The notes under the pieces were generated by a model. The model saw only the letters and a list, made by a program, of their open reading frames with translations, was not told where the DNA came from and made no database searches. This document shows, piece after piece, positions 33,846-44,430 of a stretch of 64,000 nucleotides of DNA. Position 1 is the stretch's first letter. Each line of letters begins with the position of its first letter. This stretch comes from Eutreptiella sp. 'Long Island Sound 2002' (Eukaryota > Euglenozoa > Euglenophyceae > Eutreptiales > Eutreptiaceae). The DNA is taken from positions 40,496,685 through 40,560,684 of the forward strand of contig OZ038391.1 of the NCBI GenBank assembly GCA_964036045.1, written 5' to 3'. A program made the position numbers and the translations under genes.

Positions 33846-36800
33846 TAGCGCAGGCACTCGCGGCTGTCGCCCCGAGGACGGAAGGGGCCGAGGAGAAGCC
33901 GTCGGAGGCGGTTTTTTCGGGGGGACAGGACGCGGGGCGGAGTCTGCCGGAGGCGCAGACACCGGCGGAGGGCGGCGGGGTTGTGGAGCCCAGTGGGAGA
34001 CGTGCCAAGGGGGAAGGAGTGGAGGACTGGATGTGGAGGTGGCGGGAGTGGCGCCAGGTGGCACCCGGTGAGCCGTGTCCGGCGGGGCTGGCGTACAGCA
34101 TGGAGCTCCATGCGGGCACCAGCTGGGCCCGGCTGCCCGCCAACCTGCGGGCACGGCTGGACGCGGCAGAGGCGGCAAGGGGCGGAGGCGCTGACGAGCG
34201 GCCTCTGGCGCCCTTCCCGCCGCGGCCGGACACGCCGCCGGCGGTGGTCGCGGCTGGAGAAGGGGCGGAGGGAGAGCAGGAGGCGGAGGGCGAGGGGGAC
34301 GAGGAGGCATACGGGCCCGCCGAGTCGGCGCTTGCCCTCATGTATGAGGACGACGCCGGGCCCGTGGTCTACGCCGGCATGGACGAGGACCCGGCCAACG
34401 CGCCGCTGCGGCCCATGCCCACTGCGGTGCCGCCCCCTCCCCTGGGGAGCTGTGAGCGGCGGCACTGCAGGAACTATGCGGCCGAGGGTGCCCACAGGCA
34501 CCGCCTCATGGGCACGGGGCAGCGGGAGGCAGGGATGCTGGCGAGCGCCCTGGAGCGCTACGAGCTCCAGCGCCCACGGCAGGTCGCCCGGGAGATGGCC
34601 CTGGCAGCAGCGTCCCCGGACAACGGCCAGGTCCGCTTTGCCCACCTGGGGGACGCGGCGGTCCTCGGTCACCACCCCGGTGATGTCCGGGCGGCCGAAC
34701 CCCAGGAAGGCCTCCCCCTGTCCGTGCGCCTGTCTGTGGGGCGCCTGCTGGACGAGGCAGGGCTGGAGGACGTGCGGCGGGACGAAGGCCTGTACGTGGC
34801 CTTGTGGCGAGGTGGGGTTGACGCTTGGCGTCGCGAGCAGGCCGTGCGGCCCCTCACGCCCCAGGCGCTGGGGTCCCATGCGCTCCTGGTGGCGGTGCAC
34901 CCCGAGGGTGCAGAGGTTGTGTTCGGCGCGGACCGCCTGCTGCTGGCTGGGGATGGGGCGGTCCTCGTCCCCACCTCCAGCAGCTACTGCCTTGAGAGCC
35001 GCGGCGGTGACCTCAAGCTGCTGGTGGTGGTGGGCACGCGCCTTGACGAGAGCGCCGCCCCCCAGGGGTCCGAACACGCGGTCCTGGTGGGGGGTGATGA
35101 GGAGGCAGGCCGTGGCGGTGACAAGGTGGGGCAGGAGCAACCCACGGGGGAGGAGCAGCAGCAGGATCAGCCGGAGGTGGTCAGGGAGGAGGTGGACGTG
35201 CAGGCCATTGTGGCGGCGGCCCTGGCGAAGTTCACGGATGCGGCGGGCCTGCCGCCGACGACGGAGGCACTGGAGGAGGAGGACCAACGCAGGAGGAGTG
35301 AGGAGGCACAAGTCGCCATGGAGCGGGACGAGGAGCCGGAGTTTAAGGGTGAAGAGGCACAGGGCGCCGTGGAGCAGGACGAGGAGCTGGTGATCGTGGG
35401 AGCAAAGGAGGCGCGTGAGGTCGGTCCACGGGAGCTGGGGGTGGCGGACAGGGCGGGGCCGAAGACGAGGGAGGTAAAAACCTGCAGGCACTGGGCCAAG
35501 GGGTGGTGCATGCGGGCAGATGCCTGCCGGTTCGCCCACACCCAGCCGCCGGTGCCGCGGGGAGTACCCCAGGAATTGCTCCTGATCCTCCAGGCCATGG
35601 CCCGTATGGGGGCCCTCAGCCTAGACCGCAGCCAGGACCACGGCCGAGGCCACGGAACGTTGCTGCAGGAAGCGGTGGTAAAGGCGCAAGGAGGAGGGCT
35701 CCCAGCGGTGGGGTATGCGGTGGAGAGTGGGGGCCTGACCGAGTGGGCAGTGGCGTTGCCATGTGGCATGGCGGCCCTGCTCATTCCGTTCCCGTTGGTC
35801 CCGTGGAGGGACGTGGTCGCCGTCCAGGAAACCAATCTGGGGTGGGTGTGCACGTGGCACACACATCCCGCCGGCATGGACCCTCGCGAGTGGCAGCCTA
35901 AGGCGGTCGTGACGTACCTGTCCTGGTCGTTGCCGGCAGCGCCGGGTGCGTGGGCGCAGTGGTGGGACAGGGCGCTCAGCTGGGCGAGGGATGGCAGTGC
36001 TGTGGCGGCCTGCCCTGACCTCCCGCGCGAGCCCGTCTCAATTCAGCAGTGGACTGTCTCCCTGCATCTCCCCACGGTGGCGGCTCGTCTTGCGGCCACA
36101 GACCCGGAGGTCTCGCTGCTGGGAGACCGAGAGGGGCCAGGGCTTCGCCTTGGCCAGGGGCCCGAAGTTCGCACCGCCCGCCTCCCCAGCCCTGTGGACA
36201 GGGACATCCTGGAGGGACTCCAGTTCACGCGGGCTGGCGGGGCTGATGTGTGGACCGCTGTCCATCGCCAGCTCCCAGACGCGTGGCCCCAGGTGTACCG
36301 GCTTCCTGGTCACGAGCGTCTGGTGGGAGTGGAATGGCGCGTGTGGGCCGCCAACAGCCCGTGCCCGCCGGTGGTGGTCCTGCCCAGGAGAACCAGCCAC
36401 CCCAGCTGGGAGACCGTGGCGGTCTTGTGGGGATGGCTGGCAGTCCGTGGGACCGATGGCCACGTCTTCACTGCCCCACGGGGCACGGTGATCGAGACCG
36501 ACGGGGGGACAGCGTTGCAGCTCACGGCAGAGCCCCTGACCACGCATGCTGTGGTGGCTGTCCTCCTGTGGGGTGCAAACAAGCCACAGCCCTGGCGCGA
36601 TCAGGTTGCTAGGGCTGTCTGGCGAGACCTGCAGGTCCTTAAGGCCGCCGTCTGGTCAGGAGGAGCAGGGCGGCATCTCCCGGGCGCACTCCCATGGCTG
36701 CGGGGCTGCGGAGACGCCTCTCCCCCACCGGCTGAGCTGCGGGGCGCCCTGGAGCACCTGTACTCCAAGCCCAGGCACCAGTTCCTGGTGGCCGCAGACC

Positions 36801-39262
36801 ATGGGGTGGAGCTCAGCGAAGATGTGGTCGCGCTGGCAGCCGACGTGGTGCAGTTCCTGGCCCCCCACGCCATGATGCTCCCGAGGGAGGGGTGGGAGGG
36901 CCAGCGGCACGACCAAACCCCGGCTGCCCTCCTCATTGCAAGGTACGTTGAGCTGGGGGGCTCCGAGGCGGTGTACCTCGACCTGTTGGAGACGCCGAAC
37001 ATGCGGCACTGGACGGCCCACCACCTTGTGGCCCCTGACATGCTGTTGGCCGCTGACCCGCTGGGCCGGCCTGTGGTGTCGGGGGCCCCGCCCCAGTGGC
37101 CGCACACGTGGGACATGGCGGTCCGGACGATGCGCATGGCACCCAGGGGCCAGAGGGCGGGATGGCCAGGTGCAGAGCATCTGCTGGCAGAGGCCCGGGC
37201 GGCACAGGTGCAGCAGCCGGCCGGCAACACCAAGGACTGTGGCGTGTGCGCCCTCATGTCCGCCGTCGGTACCCTCCTCAGGGTGCCGAGGCCGGGCAAC
37301 CTGCTGTCCGCGCTGGACAGGCGGTGGGTGGCGGCGGTGGTCCTCAACAGGGACATGGGGCCCATCGCGCGTCTGCCGTCCCTGGGGGAGCTGCCTGCAG
37401 CGGTGTTGGATGCCCTGCCGGCGCCCCGCACGCCCTTGGACCTGGCAGACGTCCCGCACAACGTGGGGCTGCCCGGGGCGCGCATGCAACATGCCCTGCT
37501 GTGTATGGCGGCCGCGGCGGACGGGGGGATGTCCATGCTGGCGACGGTGTCCCTGCAGCACGTGCAGGACGCGATGCAGCAGCAGCGGATGCATGCCCCC
37601 AAGCCGTGGGAAGAAAGCGCCAAGCGGTGCCTGAGGGTGGAGAGCGTGCCTTCCACCCATACGGTGGGCGTGGCGGATATGGGGCGGCTGGTGGTGTTGG
37701 AGGGGGCGGAGTATTGGGCCTGTGTTCGGGTGGAAACAGGGGGACTGGAGTGGGTCGTAGTCACCGCTTGCCGGCTCAGGAGGCAGCAGTCCAGGGGCCC
37801 GGCCTGCTACCGGGTGTTCCGGGAGTGCATCAGGGAGCTGGGGCCGGTGCGCAGGGTGCACAGGTGCAGGGCCGAGGACATCCCGCCGGCGCCGGCGGTC
37901 TTCGTGGAGGTCAGGCGACCGCCGGCGATCCAGGGGCAGGACGTCTGGTCCATAGCCCCGAGGAACATGTGGCAGGCTGAGCATGCAGCTGGCATGTGCA
38001 GGGTGCTGCAGGGTCACGCGGCGGCCCTCCCAAGGGCCCCGGCAGCGCAGTCCTCCAGCAACAGGCCGGCAGCCTCGCTGGCACTGCTGCATAGCGTGTC
38101 GCGGGCATGGTGCTGGGTTGTGGCAGCATTGGAGCCCCACCACTCGGCGCTGCGCCTGTACGATCGCGGAGAGGGCACGGTGCTCACGGTCCGCCCCGCC
38201 GACCTGGAGGCCCTGCACCTTAGTGCACTGAGTGGCGACAGGGGCGAGGCGCTGTACCTCCAAGGGACCGTGGCAGGCGCGGCCGCGACACGCTTCCGCC
38301 GGAAGAGCGCAGGAGATGCCCTCCGCCTGGTCATGGCGGAGAACATGGGGCCGTGGCTCCGGGCGTTCTCCATGTCCAGGTGGAAGGTCGAGGGCGACCA
38401 GGAGAAGTTCGCCGACGCGTGGCGCCGCTGGGTGGAGGAGCAGTTCCCCATGGGGGGAATGCTGCACCTGCCGCAGCCAACAAGCGTGCCACCCGTACGG
38501 CCTGCGGCACCCCCGGCCGCGGCGGCGAGGCAGGCCCCAAAAGCGGCGCCCAAGCCGCTGCCCAAGAGGGGCCAGACGCCTCAGTATGGCGGCTATGCCA
38601 ACATTTGGTACGTGCTGCAGCACTTTGGTGGTGACTTGGCCACGGAGCAGCGTGGGACAAAGACGGTCAACGTCTGCCCCTGGTCTCGGCTGGATGGGGC
38701 TGGTCACTGCACATGGAAAGCTGGCACGCACTGCCGGCCTACCCACCTCCACCCCAAGGACCTGCTGGACCACATCCAGCGGGACCATGTGACTGATCAG
38801 GTGCAACGGGACCAGGCGCTGGCCATACTGGCTGGCGTTATGCCGGGGGGCCAGGCGGCGCTTTTCGCATCGGCCCAGGCGGGGTCCAGAGCGCTCACGC
38901 TGCCCACGGTTGCCCGTCCTGCGGCGGAGCGCGGGGCGTCGCCGTCCGCGGCACGATCCGGAGCGATTGGGTCTGCAGCACGGCGTGGGGCAGTGACTTC
39001 TACGGGGAGTACGGCGGCAAGTACATCCGGCAGGCAGGCAGAGGGGGACCCCGCCGCATCTGCCGGGTCTCAGCAGGCAACGACCGCCTCGGGCGGAGGC
39101 CGACGGGGACAGGGGCCACCTTGCCGGCCGCCCGCGCCGGGTGCGGGTGGTCCCCCTGAACCTGCTGGTGGCCCCCCTCCGTCCGGTGATCCGGATCCGG
39201 CGGGGGGCCCCGATCCACACGTGCAGCCATGAAGGGGCCCCGCCTCCGACACCCGAGCAGCG

Positions 39263-41647
39263 GTGTCCTGGAACGTCCAGGGCTCGATGCGGGGGGACGG
39301 TGTACCAGTGGCCCCAGGTATGCTCGACGGTGAAGCGGTGGCGGCGGGCATCATGAAGGCCGAGGGTGCCATCCTGGGCCTATTCCAGGAGACCGGCCTG
39401 CAGGACCCTCAGGGTGTGGTGCACTCGGAGAATCAGTGGTGTCACCACGGGTATCATGCGTACCCATTGGTGGATGCCCAGGCAGCGTCGGCGGCAGCGG
39501 TGCGCGGCGGGCTCTCGATTGCCCTTCGGGCGGACGTGTTCGCCGCGGAGGAAGTTGGAGATATTGTGGACATCGTGCCGGGCAAGGCCATGGCCCTCGA
39601 TTTGGTGACCGCAGGTGGCACCCTCATGGTCATCAACGTCCACGGCCCGGGTAGCGGCGGCAACTCCTGGGCGTCTAAGGCATCCTTCTGGGCTGACGTG
39701 GCCATGTACGCGGCAGCCAAGAGCGCGGGTGGCACCAGGGCCGTGCTCCTCGGAGGGGACTTCAACGTGTGGCTGGAGTCCCCGTGGCACCCCACCACGA
39801 GGAGGTTCCAAGCCCTGTGGGAACAGTGTGGTTTCCACAGGGCGGGTCCGGAACGGGATGAGGACAGGAGGCCCACGAGGGCAGGGCACCGACTGGACTC
39901 CTTCCTTCTAAACACGCCTCTGGTCCCATGGGCGGCGCGTGAGGGCCCACGCTTGGCGCCGGGGAGGTCTCCTGTGTCACTGGGGTCGGATCATGGCCCT
40001 GCGGTGCTGGACATCCCGCTGGCGGTGGCCGGCAAAGAGAGGGTCACCAGGATGGCCTACTCGCACGCCCAGGGCAGGCTGCATGCCATATGCCCGGACT
40101 CCCCGGGGGTTCGTGAGGCGGCGGCAGTACTGCAGAAGGCCTGCGGGGATCGGCGGCTACAGGCGTGGCTCTCATCGGACCAGGACACTGCCACCATGGG
40201 CGCGTTGGAGGTGCAAGCGGTCTTTGACCTGCTCTACGCCTTCCGTGATGATGTGTCCAGGGTCACCGGTGTGCGCATGCCATCAGGCGTGGACCCGCAG
40301 TACCCGTACGGGCAGGCGGAAACGGGGGCGTCTTTGGATCAGGTCCTCTCGGATCAGCAGGCCCTGGCCTGGCGCGCCCATCAGCTGTGGCAACGGGACG
40401 CGGCGGCGGCCGGACTCCACTCCCAGGAAGCAACTGCCCTGCTACAGCACCTCCGGCGAGTGGACCCCGACCTGTCCCCCGCCTCGGTAGAGGACCCACG
40501 TGCCGCGTTGGACCAACAGCTCCACCAGCTAGAGACATGCGTGGAGGAGCTGCGGGGTGTCCTCAGGAGCAACAGGCGCCGGTCCATCAAGGACTACTGG
40601 CGGGGCAGGGTACCGGATCTGCAGCTCCGATGGACGGCGATACGGGGGGCCATCAACGTGGTGAACTATGCCCCGTCAGGCCTATGGTCTGTACGCGTCC
40701 GCGAGTCGGAGAAGGTGCTCTTGGAAGCCTCGGACGTCATTGGCGAGGTCCAGAGGTATTGGGAGGCGCTGTACGCCAAGCGGCCGGTGAACGTGCCGGC
40801 CTTCGAGCGGCTGGTCCGGGCCCACATTCCCAAAGGGGTGCCGGAGGAATGGAGGTCGGTACAGGACTACACCCTGCAGGACCTTAAAGACGCCGTGAGG
40901 CAGGCCGTGGCGGACGACAAAGCTCCGGGGTCCAACCGGGTCACGGCTGCCCTCATAGCAGAGCTGCCTGAACCGGTGCAGGGGCTCCTGGTGCACGCGT
41001 TCAGGGCAATCCTACGGGGTGCGGACGTCCCGGAGTCCTGGCACGAGGCCATTATCTGGCTGATGCCCAAGGGCACAGCCACGGGCAACCTGGACGAGTA
41101 CAGGCCGATAGCGCTGGGGCAGCAAGACATGCGAATGCTCATGACTCCCCTCATGCGGAGGTTCACAGCTCTTCTGGCACGCAAGGGACTGGCTGCCGAC
41201 TGGCAGTTCGGAGCCATGCCGGGCTGCACGGCGGCTGCCCCGGTGTTCCTGGCCAAGCGCAGGCTGCAGCGTGGGCTGGAGGAAAACCACGTCCTGGCCT
41301 TCGATGTGTCAAAAGCTTTTGACACAGCGCCGCACGGGGCGCTGGCGCTCCTCCTGCGCCACATGGGTGTCCCGGAGGAGCTCATCAGGCCCTTCCACAC
41401 CCTCAGCTGCGGGTCCCTGGTGCGCATCGTCACCGCGCACGGCCCGACGCCGAGCATACGGCTCCACAGGGGCCTGCGGCAGGGCAGTGCGGAGAGCGCT
41501 GTGCTCTACCTCCTCCTCTTGGAGCCTCTCCTGCGGAGCCTCGCCTGCAAGGCGCGGGGAGATGCTCGCTATGCGGTACCACCCCTGGTGCAGGCGTACT
41601 GTGATGACCTCCTGTTGATAGCGCACTCCCTGCCGCAATTCCTGTAG
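39263..41647 (+). CDS. LINE ORF2: AP endonuclease and reverse transcriptase, truncated
   Basis: About 794 codons in the same frame as ORF1, separated by one in-frame TGA. The codon at 39263 is GTG. The endonuclease carries VSWNVQG (Asn), LFQETG (Glu), LGGDFNV, RLDSFLL and GSDHGP (catalytic Asp/His), so all signature residues of APE-type LINE nucleases are present. It would nick target DNA for target-primed reverse transcription. The RT follows with DDKAPGSNRV, EYRPIALGQQD, FDVSKAFDTAPHG, LRQGSAESAVLY and the catalytic AYCDDLL (about 41598-41612). The frame then stops at TAG, with readable RT sequence continuing briefly after it. The missing thumb and C-terminal zinc region make the protein non-functional. 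Confidence 0.9.
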   Translation: MSWNVQGSMRGDGVPVAPGMLDGEAVAAGIMKAEGAILGLFQETGLQDPQGVVHSENQWCHHGYHAYPLVDAQAASAAAVRGGLSIALRADVFAAEEVGDIVDIVPGKAMALDLVTAGGTLMVINVHGPGSGGNSWASKASFWADVAMYAAAKSAGGTRAVLLGGDFNVWLESPWHPTTRRFQALWEQCGFHRAGPERDEDRRPTRAGHRLDSFLLNTPLVPWAAREGPRLAPGRSPVSLGSDHGPAVLDIPLAVAGKERVTRMAYSHAQGRLHAICPDSPGVREAAAVLQKACGDRRLQAWLSSDQDTATMGALEVQAVFDLLYAFRDDVSRVTGVRMPSGVDPQYPYGQAETGASLDQVLSDQQALAWRAHQLWQRDAAAAGLHSQEATALLQHLRRVDPDLSPASVEDPRAALDQQLHQLETCVEELRGVLRSNRRRSIKDYWRGRVPDLQLRWTAIRGAINVVNYAPSGLWSVRVRESEKVLLEASDVIGEVQRYWEALYAKRPVNVPAFERLVRAHIPKGVPEEWRSVQDYTLQDLKDAVRQAVADDKAPGSNRVTAALIAELPEPVQGLLVHAFRAILRGADVPESWHEAIIWLMPKGTATGNLDEYRPIALGQQDMRMLMTPLMRRFTALLARKGLAADWQFGAMPGCTAAAPVFLAKRRLQRGLEENHVLAFDVSKAFDTAPHGALALLLRHMGVPEELIRPFHTLSCGSLVRIVTAHGPTPSIRLHRGLRQGSAESAVLYLLLLEPLLRSLACKARGDARYAVPPLVQAYCDDLLLIAHSLPQFL

Positions 41648-41888
41648 TATGCGGCGGCGATAGCGCGGTATCTCACGGACATGGGCATGTCCCTCAATGC
41701 AACCTTTCGTTGGTGTCGCCCGTGTGTCCGGAATCTTCTCTGCTCGTTGCCACATTAGAGCCACACAGCAAGCAACTTTATGTTTCGCACTTTGCAACCA
41801 TCCCCATCACGTAGTATTCGACTATGTACTTAATAGAAAATACCTTTCTGCTTCAATTCCGGATCGTTCTCAAACACTTTCATCACAC

Positions 41889-42927
41889 TCATTGTGGTCA
41901 TGAGGCAAATCATTCGCTATGCCGTATTGAAATTGTGATTGTGCTGCATGCAAAGCAAAACAGAATAAATGTCCTCATTGGGGTACAGCCCTAGCAATAT
42001 CGCACATAATTGGCCTTGGGAATGTGCATATCTATCTTCTAGATCACCTATTTAGCAGGATATCTTAAGCAACCCTTGAAATCCTATGAAGTGGACACAA
42101 AACTTGGCAACCAATGAACCGTGATTTGTCATGCATACCCGTTGTTTCCACACCGCACACAGCACCAAAGCAGCGCAATGTAATTCGTTACTGAAAACAA
42201 ATTGTTTAAATCTCTCTCCTACACGGTGAATCTTGGACACTCCCCCATCTCACAGAACTTCAACTTCCACCACAGGCTTTGCTACAGGCCAACAAATGGG
42301 AGGATATGCTACATTACGCAACGCTCTTGGGTACCCGTCCTAGAAACAAAATGTGAGTTGCCGACCTGAACCTGCCTTCTTGGGAGTTCGCATCAAAAAA
42401 CACAGAAACCAAAAGTATATCACCCGTACCCGCTGAGGTGCCCACATAAGAGAAGAAATGCTCCGTCAAAGGAGAAATATGCCCAAAGCGGGGCTAACAC
42501 TTCAGGACCCAAGAGTGGCACGTTGGCTAGACGAATCCTTACCCCCGACTCATCCGACTCGAGTGGTAATGCAAGATGGACCGGGAAAACCCGTGCCCCA
42601 TACATACAGAGAAATACAGAAAGAGGTTTCCGCAACATGAAAACGTTATTTATTACATTAATTTTGCAAACGGAAAAAAGGAGGGCATGTAAACCGCTGT
42701 CCTTCTCTGCAGATTTACCACCTCCCTGACTGCAATCAAGGATTGACGGTTTAGGTCTGATGGGTGTTGGATTGTACAAGTATCAATACGGGTAAAATAT
42801 ACTTGATGGTAAGAAGAATTCTTAAACTCAGAAAATTTTTGTGCAGTTTGTACGGACTCAACACCCTTGGTCACCAAGGGGAACCCCTCTAAACCTCAAC
42901 CAATATGGGGAAAATAATGACCTGTCC
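41889..42927 (+). repeat. Dispersed ~1 kb repeat, copy A
   Basis: About 1 kb is shared with 60425-61265 in the same orientation, with high identity. Copy A has about 88 bp (after 41912) and about 115 bp (around 42590-42700) that copy B lacks. The shared block runs from about ACTCATT-TGGT-ATGAGGCAAAT to AATATGGGGAAAATAATG. Short frames in both copies are not convincing genes. The type of element is unknown. Confidence 0.85.
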
Positions 42928-43598
42928 GAGTCGCGCGCGCTGGGGTCTTGTCCCAAAACGAAAGAAAAAGATGGGTACAACACGACGCAAAAATTTTCTG
43001 AATAGCTGAAAATAAAGCTAATTAGCATACAAAACGCTTAGGCCAAAAAGCGCGCTGCGAAACGCGTATAAACGCGACCAAATTTTTTTTGGACGTTAAA
43101 TAGGTGAATAGTTAACGCCGTAAGCACCGTAAGGCACGTAGGAGCATAACGCCGTATCCCTCGTCGTCTAACTGGCCATAGGCGCACAGAAAAACGCGTC
43201 GCGAGCAGCGCGTAAAACTCCAAGATTTTTTCTAAACAGCCGCGTCCCTTCACCTTGCTTACTTTCGTTTTCTTTCCTTCCCCATGTACCTACCTGCCCT
43301 CCCTCGTTCCCCCGCTCACCCCTTTCCGTCAGCTTAGGCGACCGGCCCTTGGGGCAAGCGCGGTCAACCCCTTGCAAGTAAGAACACCATCTTGGACATC
43401 GCGCGGCCACACGTAAGTCAGCAAAGTGACCTTAGTATTGCTGCCTGCCTACGTGCGTGCGTTGGGTACAGTATAATTTTATTGTATTTTATTTTATTTT
43501 ATTTTATTTTTCAAAAAAAAACTTGTTTGGAAAGGAAAAACGAACGCCCGCAGCAAAGCGAAACACACAGCACACCCCAACAGCACGGCACCACAAGG
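42928..43598. other. Spacer with ATTTT microsatellite and C/A-rich DNA
   Basis: Unique AT-richer DNA, an ATTTT run at about 43474-43512, then C/A-rich low-complexity DNA that continues on the other side of the LTR element at 55045. I see no gene. Confidence 0.5.
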
Positions 43599-43603
43599 CG
43601 ACA

Positions 43604-44421
43604 AGAAAAGTTTATAGTGTTTTCAGCACTGTGTTTTTTGCTTCTCCTGCTGCTTGTTGTTGCTGTAGGGTGTCCTGCTGCTGGTTTTGGATGATGAAAA
43701 GCTTTTGTTTGTTGAAATACAGTAAAGCCAACTCAATCCAGGATAGCCCAAGCCAATAGTATGCAAGGAGAAGGTAATTCAGGATCAAAGCATGAAGGGC
43801 TGCAGTGTAAACAGTGAAAGATGATTAGATATTCACAGAAACTGCAACTCAGGATACAAATGAATGCATATTCACAGAGATAGCTGAAATGTTTTGGGAA
43901 AAGAGTTAGAAAACTGCCTCAGGATCACTCTCTCTCCATAGTGCCATCTTAGGAGATGTGCACTCTTTGTTTTGGGTCCCATATGTGCTGAGGTGGCATG
44001 GTATGTGGCGATGAGGTCACTGCCATGTCACATGGGATCTTCCTACTTAGTTGGGATCTTCCTACTTAGTTAGGCTGACCAGGAATGGAACCCAGGACCT
44101 CTCAAAAAGAGGTGCCTAACCCCCTATGGTGCATACCACTAGGGCAGATAAGTATTCATGGAAAAACATAGATAAATTCATAGGCTCTACCTTAGGTATG
44201 TCAGTGCTCAGTCAACTCAGGAAAAGATGTTTTACTTCTGATTGAAAGGGGATTAAGGGGTCCACTCCATATCCTGATTGGGTGTTTGGTTCCATAGGTC
44301 AAAATGTGTTCTCACCACTTTTGGCTGGACCAATACTAAGATAAAAATGCATGGATGCTCAGTGCATCTCTAATACAACTAGAGTATGTCCCAAAGCAAT
44401 GGAAAAGCACTTTTTCTTACT
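43604..44421 (-). repeat. Chromovirus 3' LTR
   Basis: Direct-repeat partner of 54222-55039. On the minus strand it starts AGTAAG immediately after the polypurine tract. Confidence 0.95.
44082..44146 (-). promoter_or_regulatory. tRNA-like module in the 3' LTR
   Basis: Same module as in the 5' LTR. The B box (44082-44092) carries one substitution (GGTTCCATTCC) relative to the other LTR. The A box is at 44136-44146. Confidence 0.5.
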
Positions 44422-44430
44422 CCCCCCTTG
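44422..44430 (-). other. Polypurine tract of the chromovirus
   Basis: On the minus strand CAAGGGGGG directly precedes the 3' LTR. This is the expected plus-strand primer site. Confidence 0.8.
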
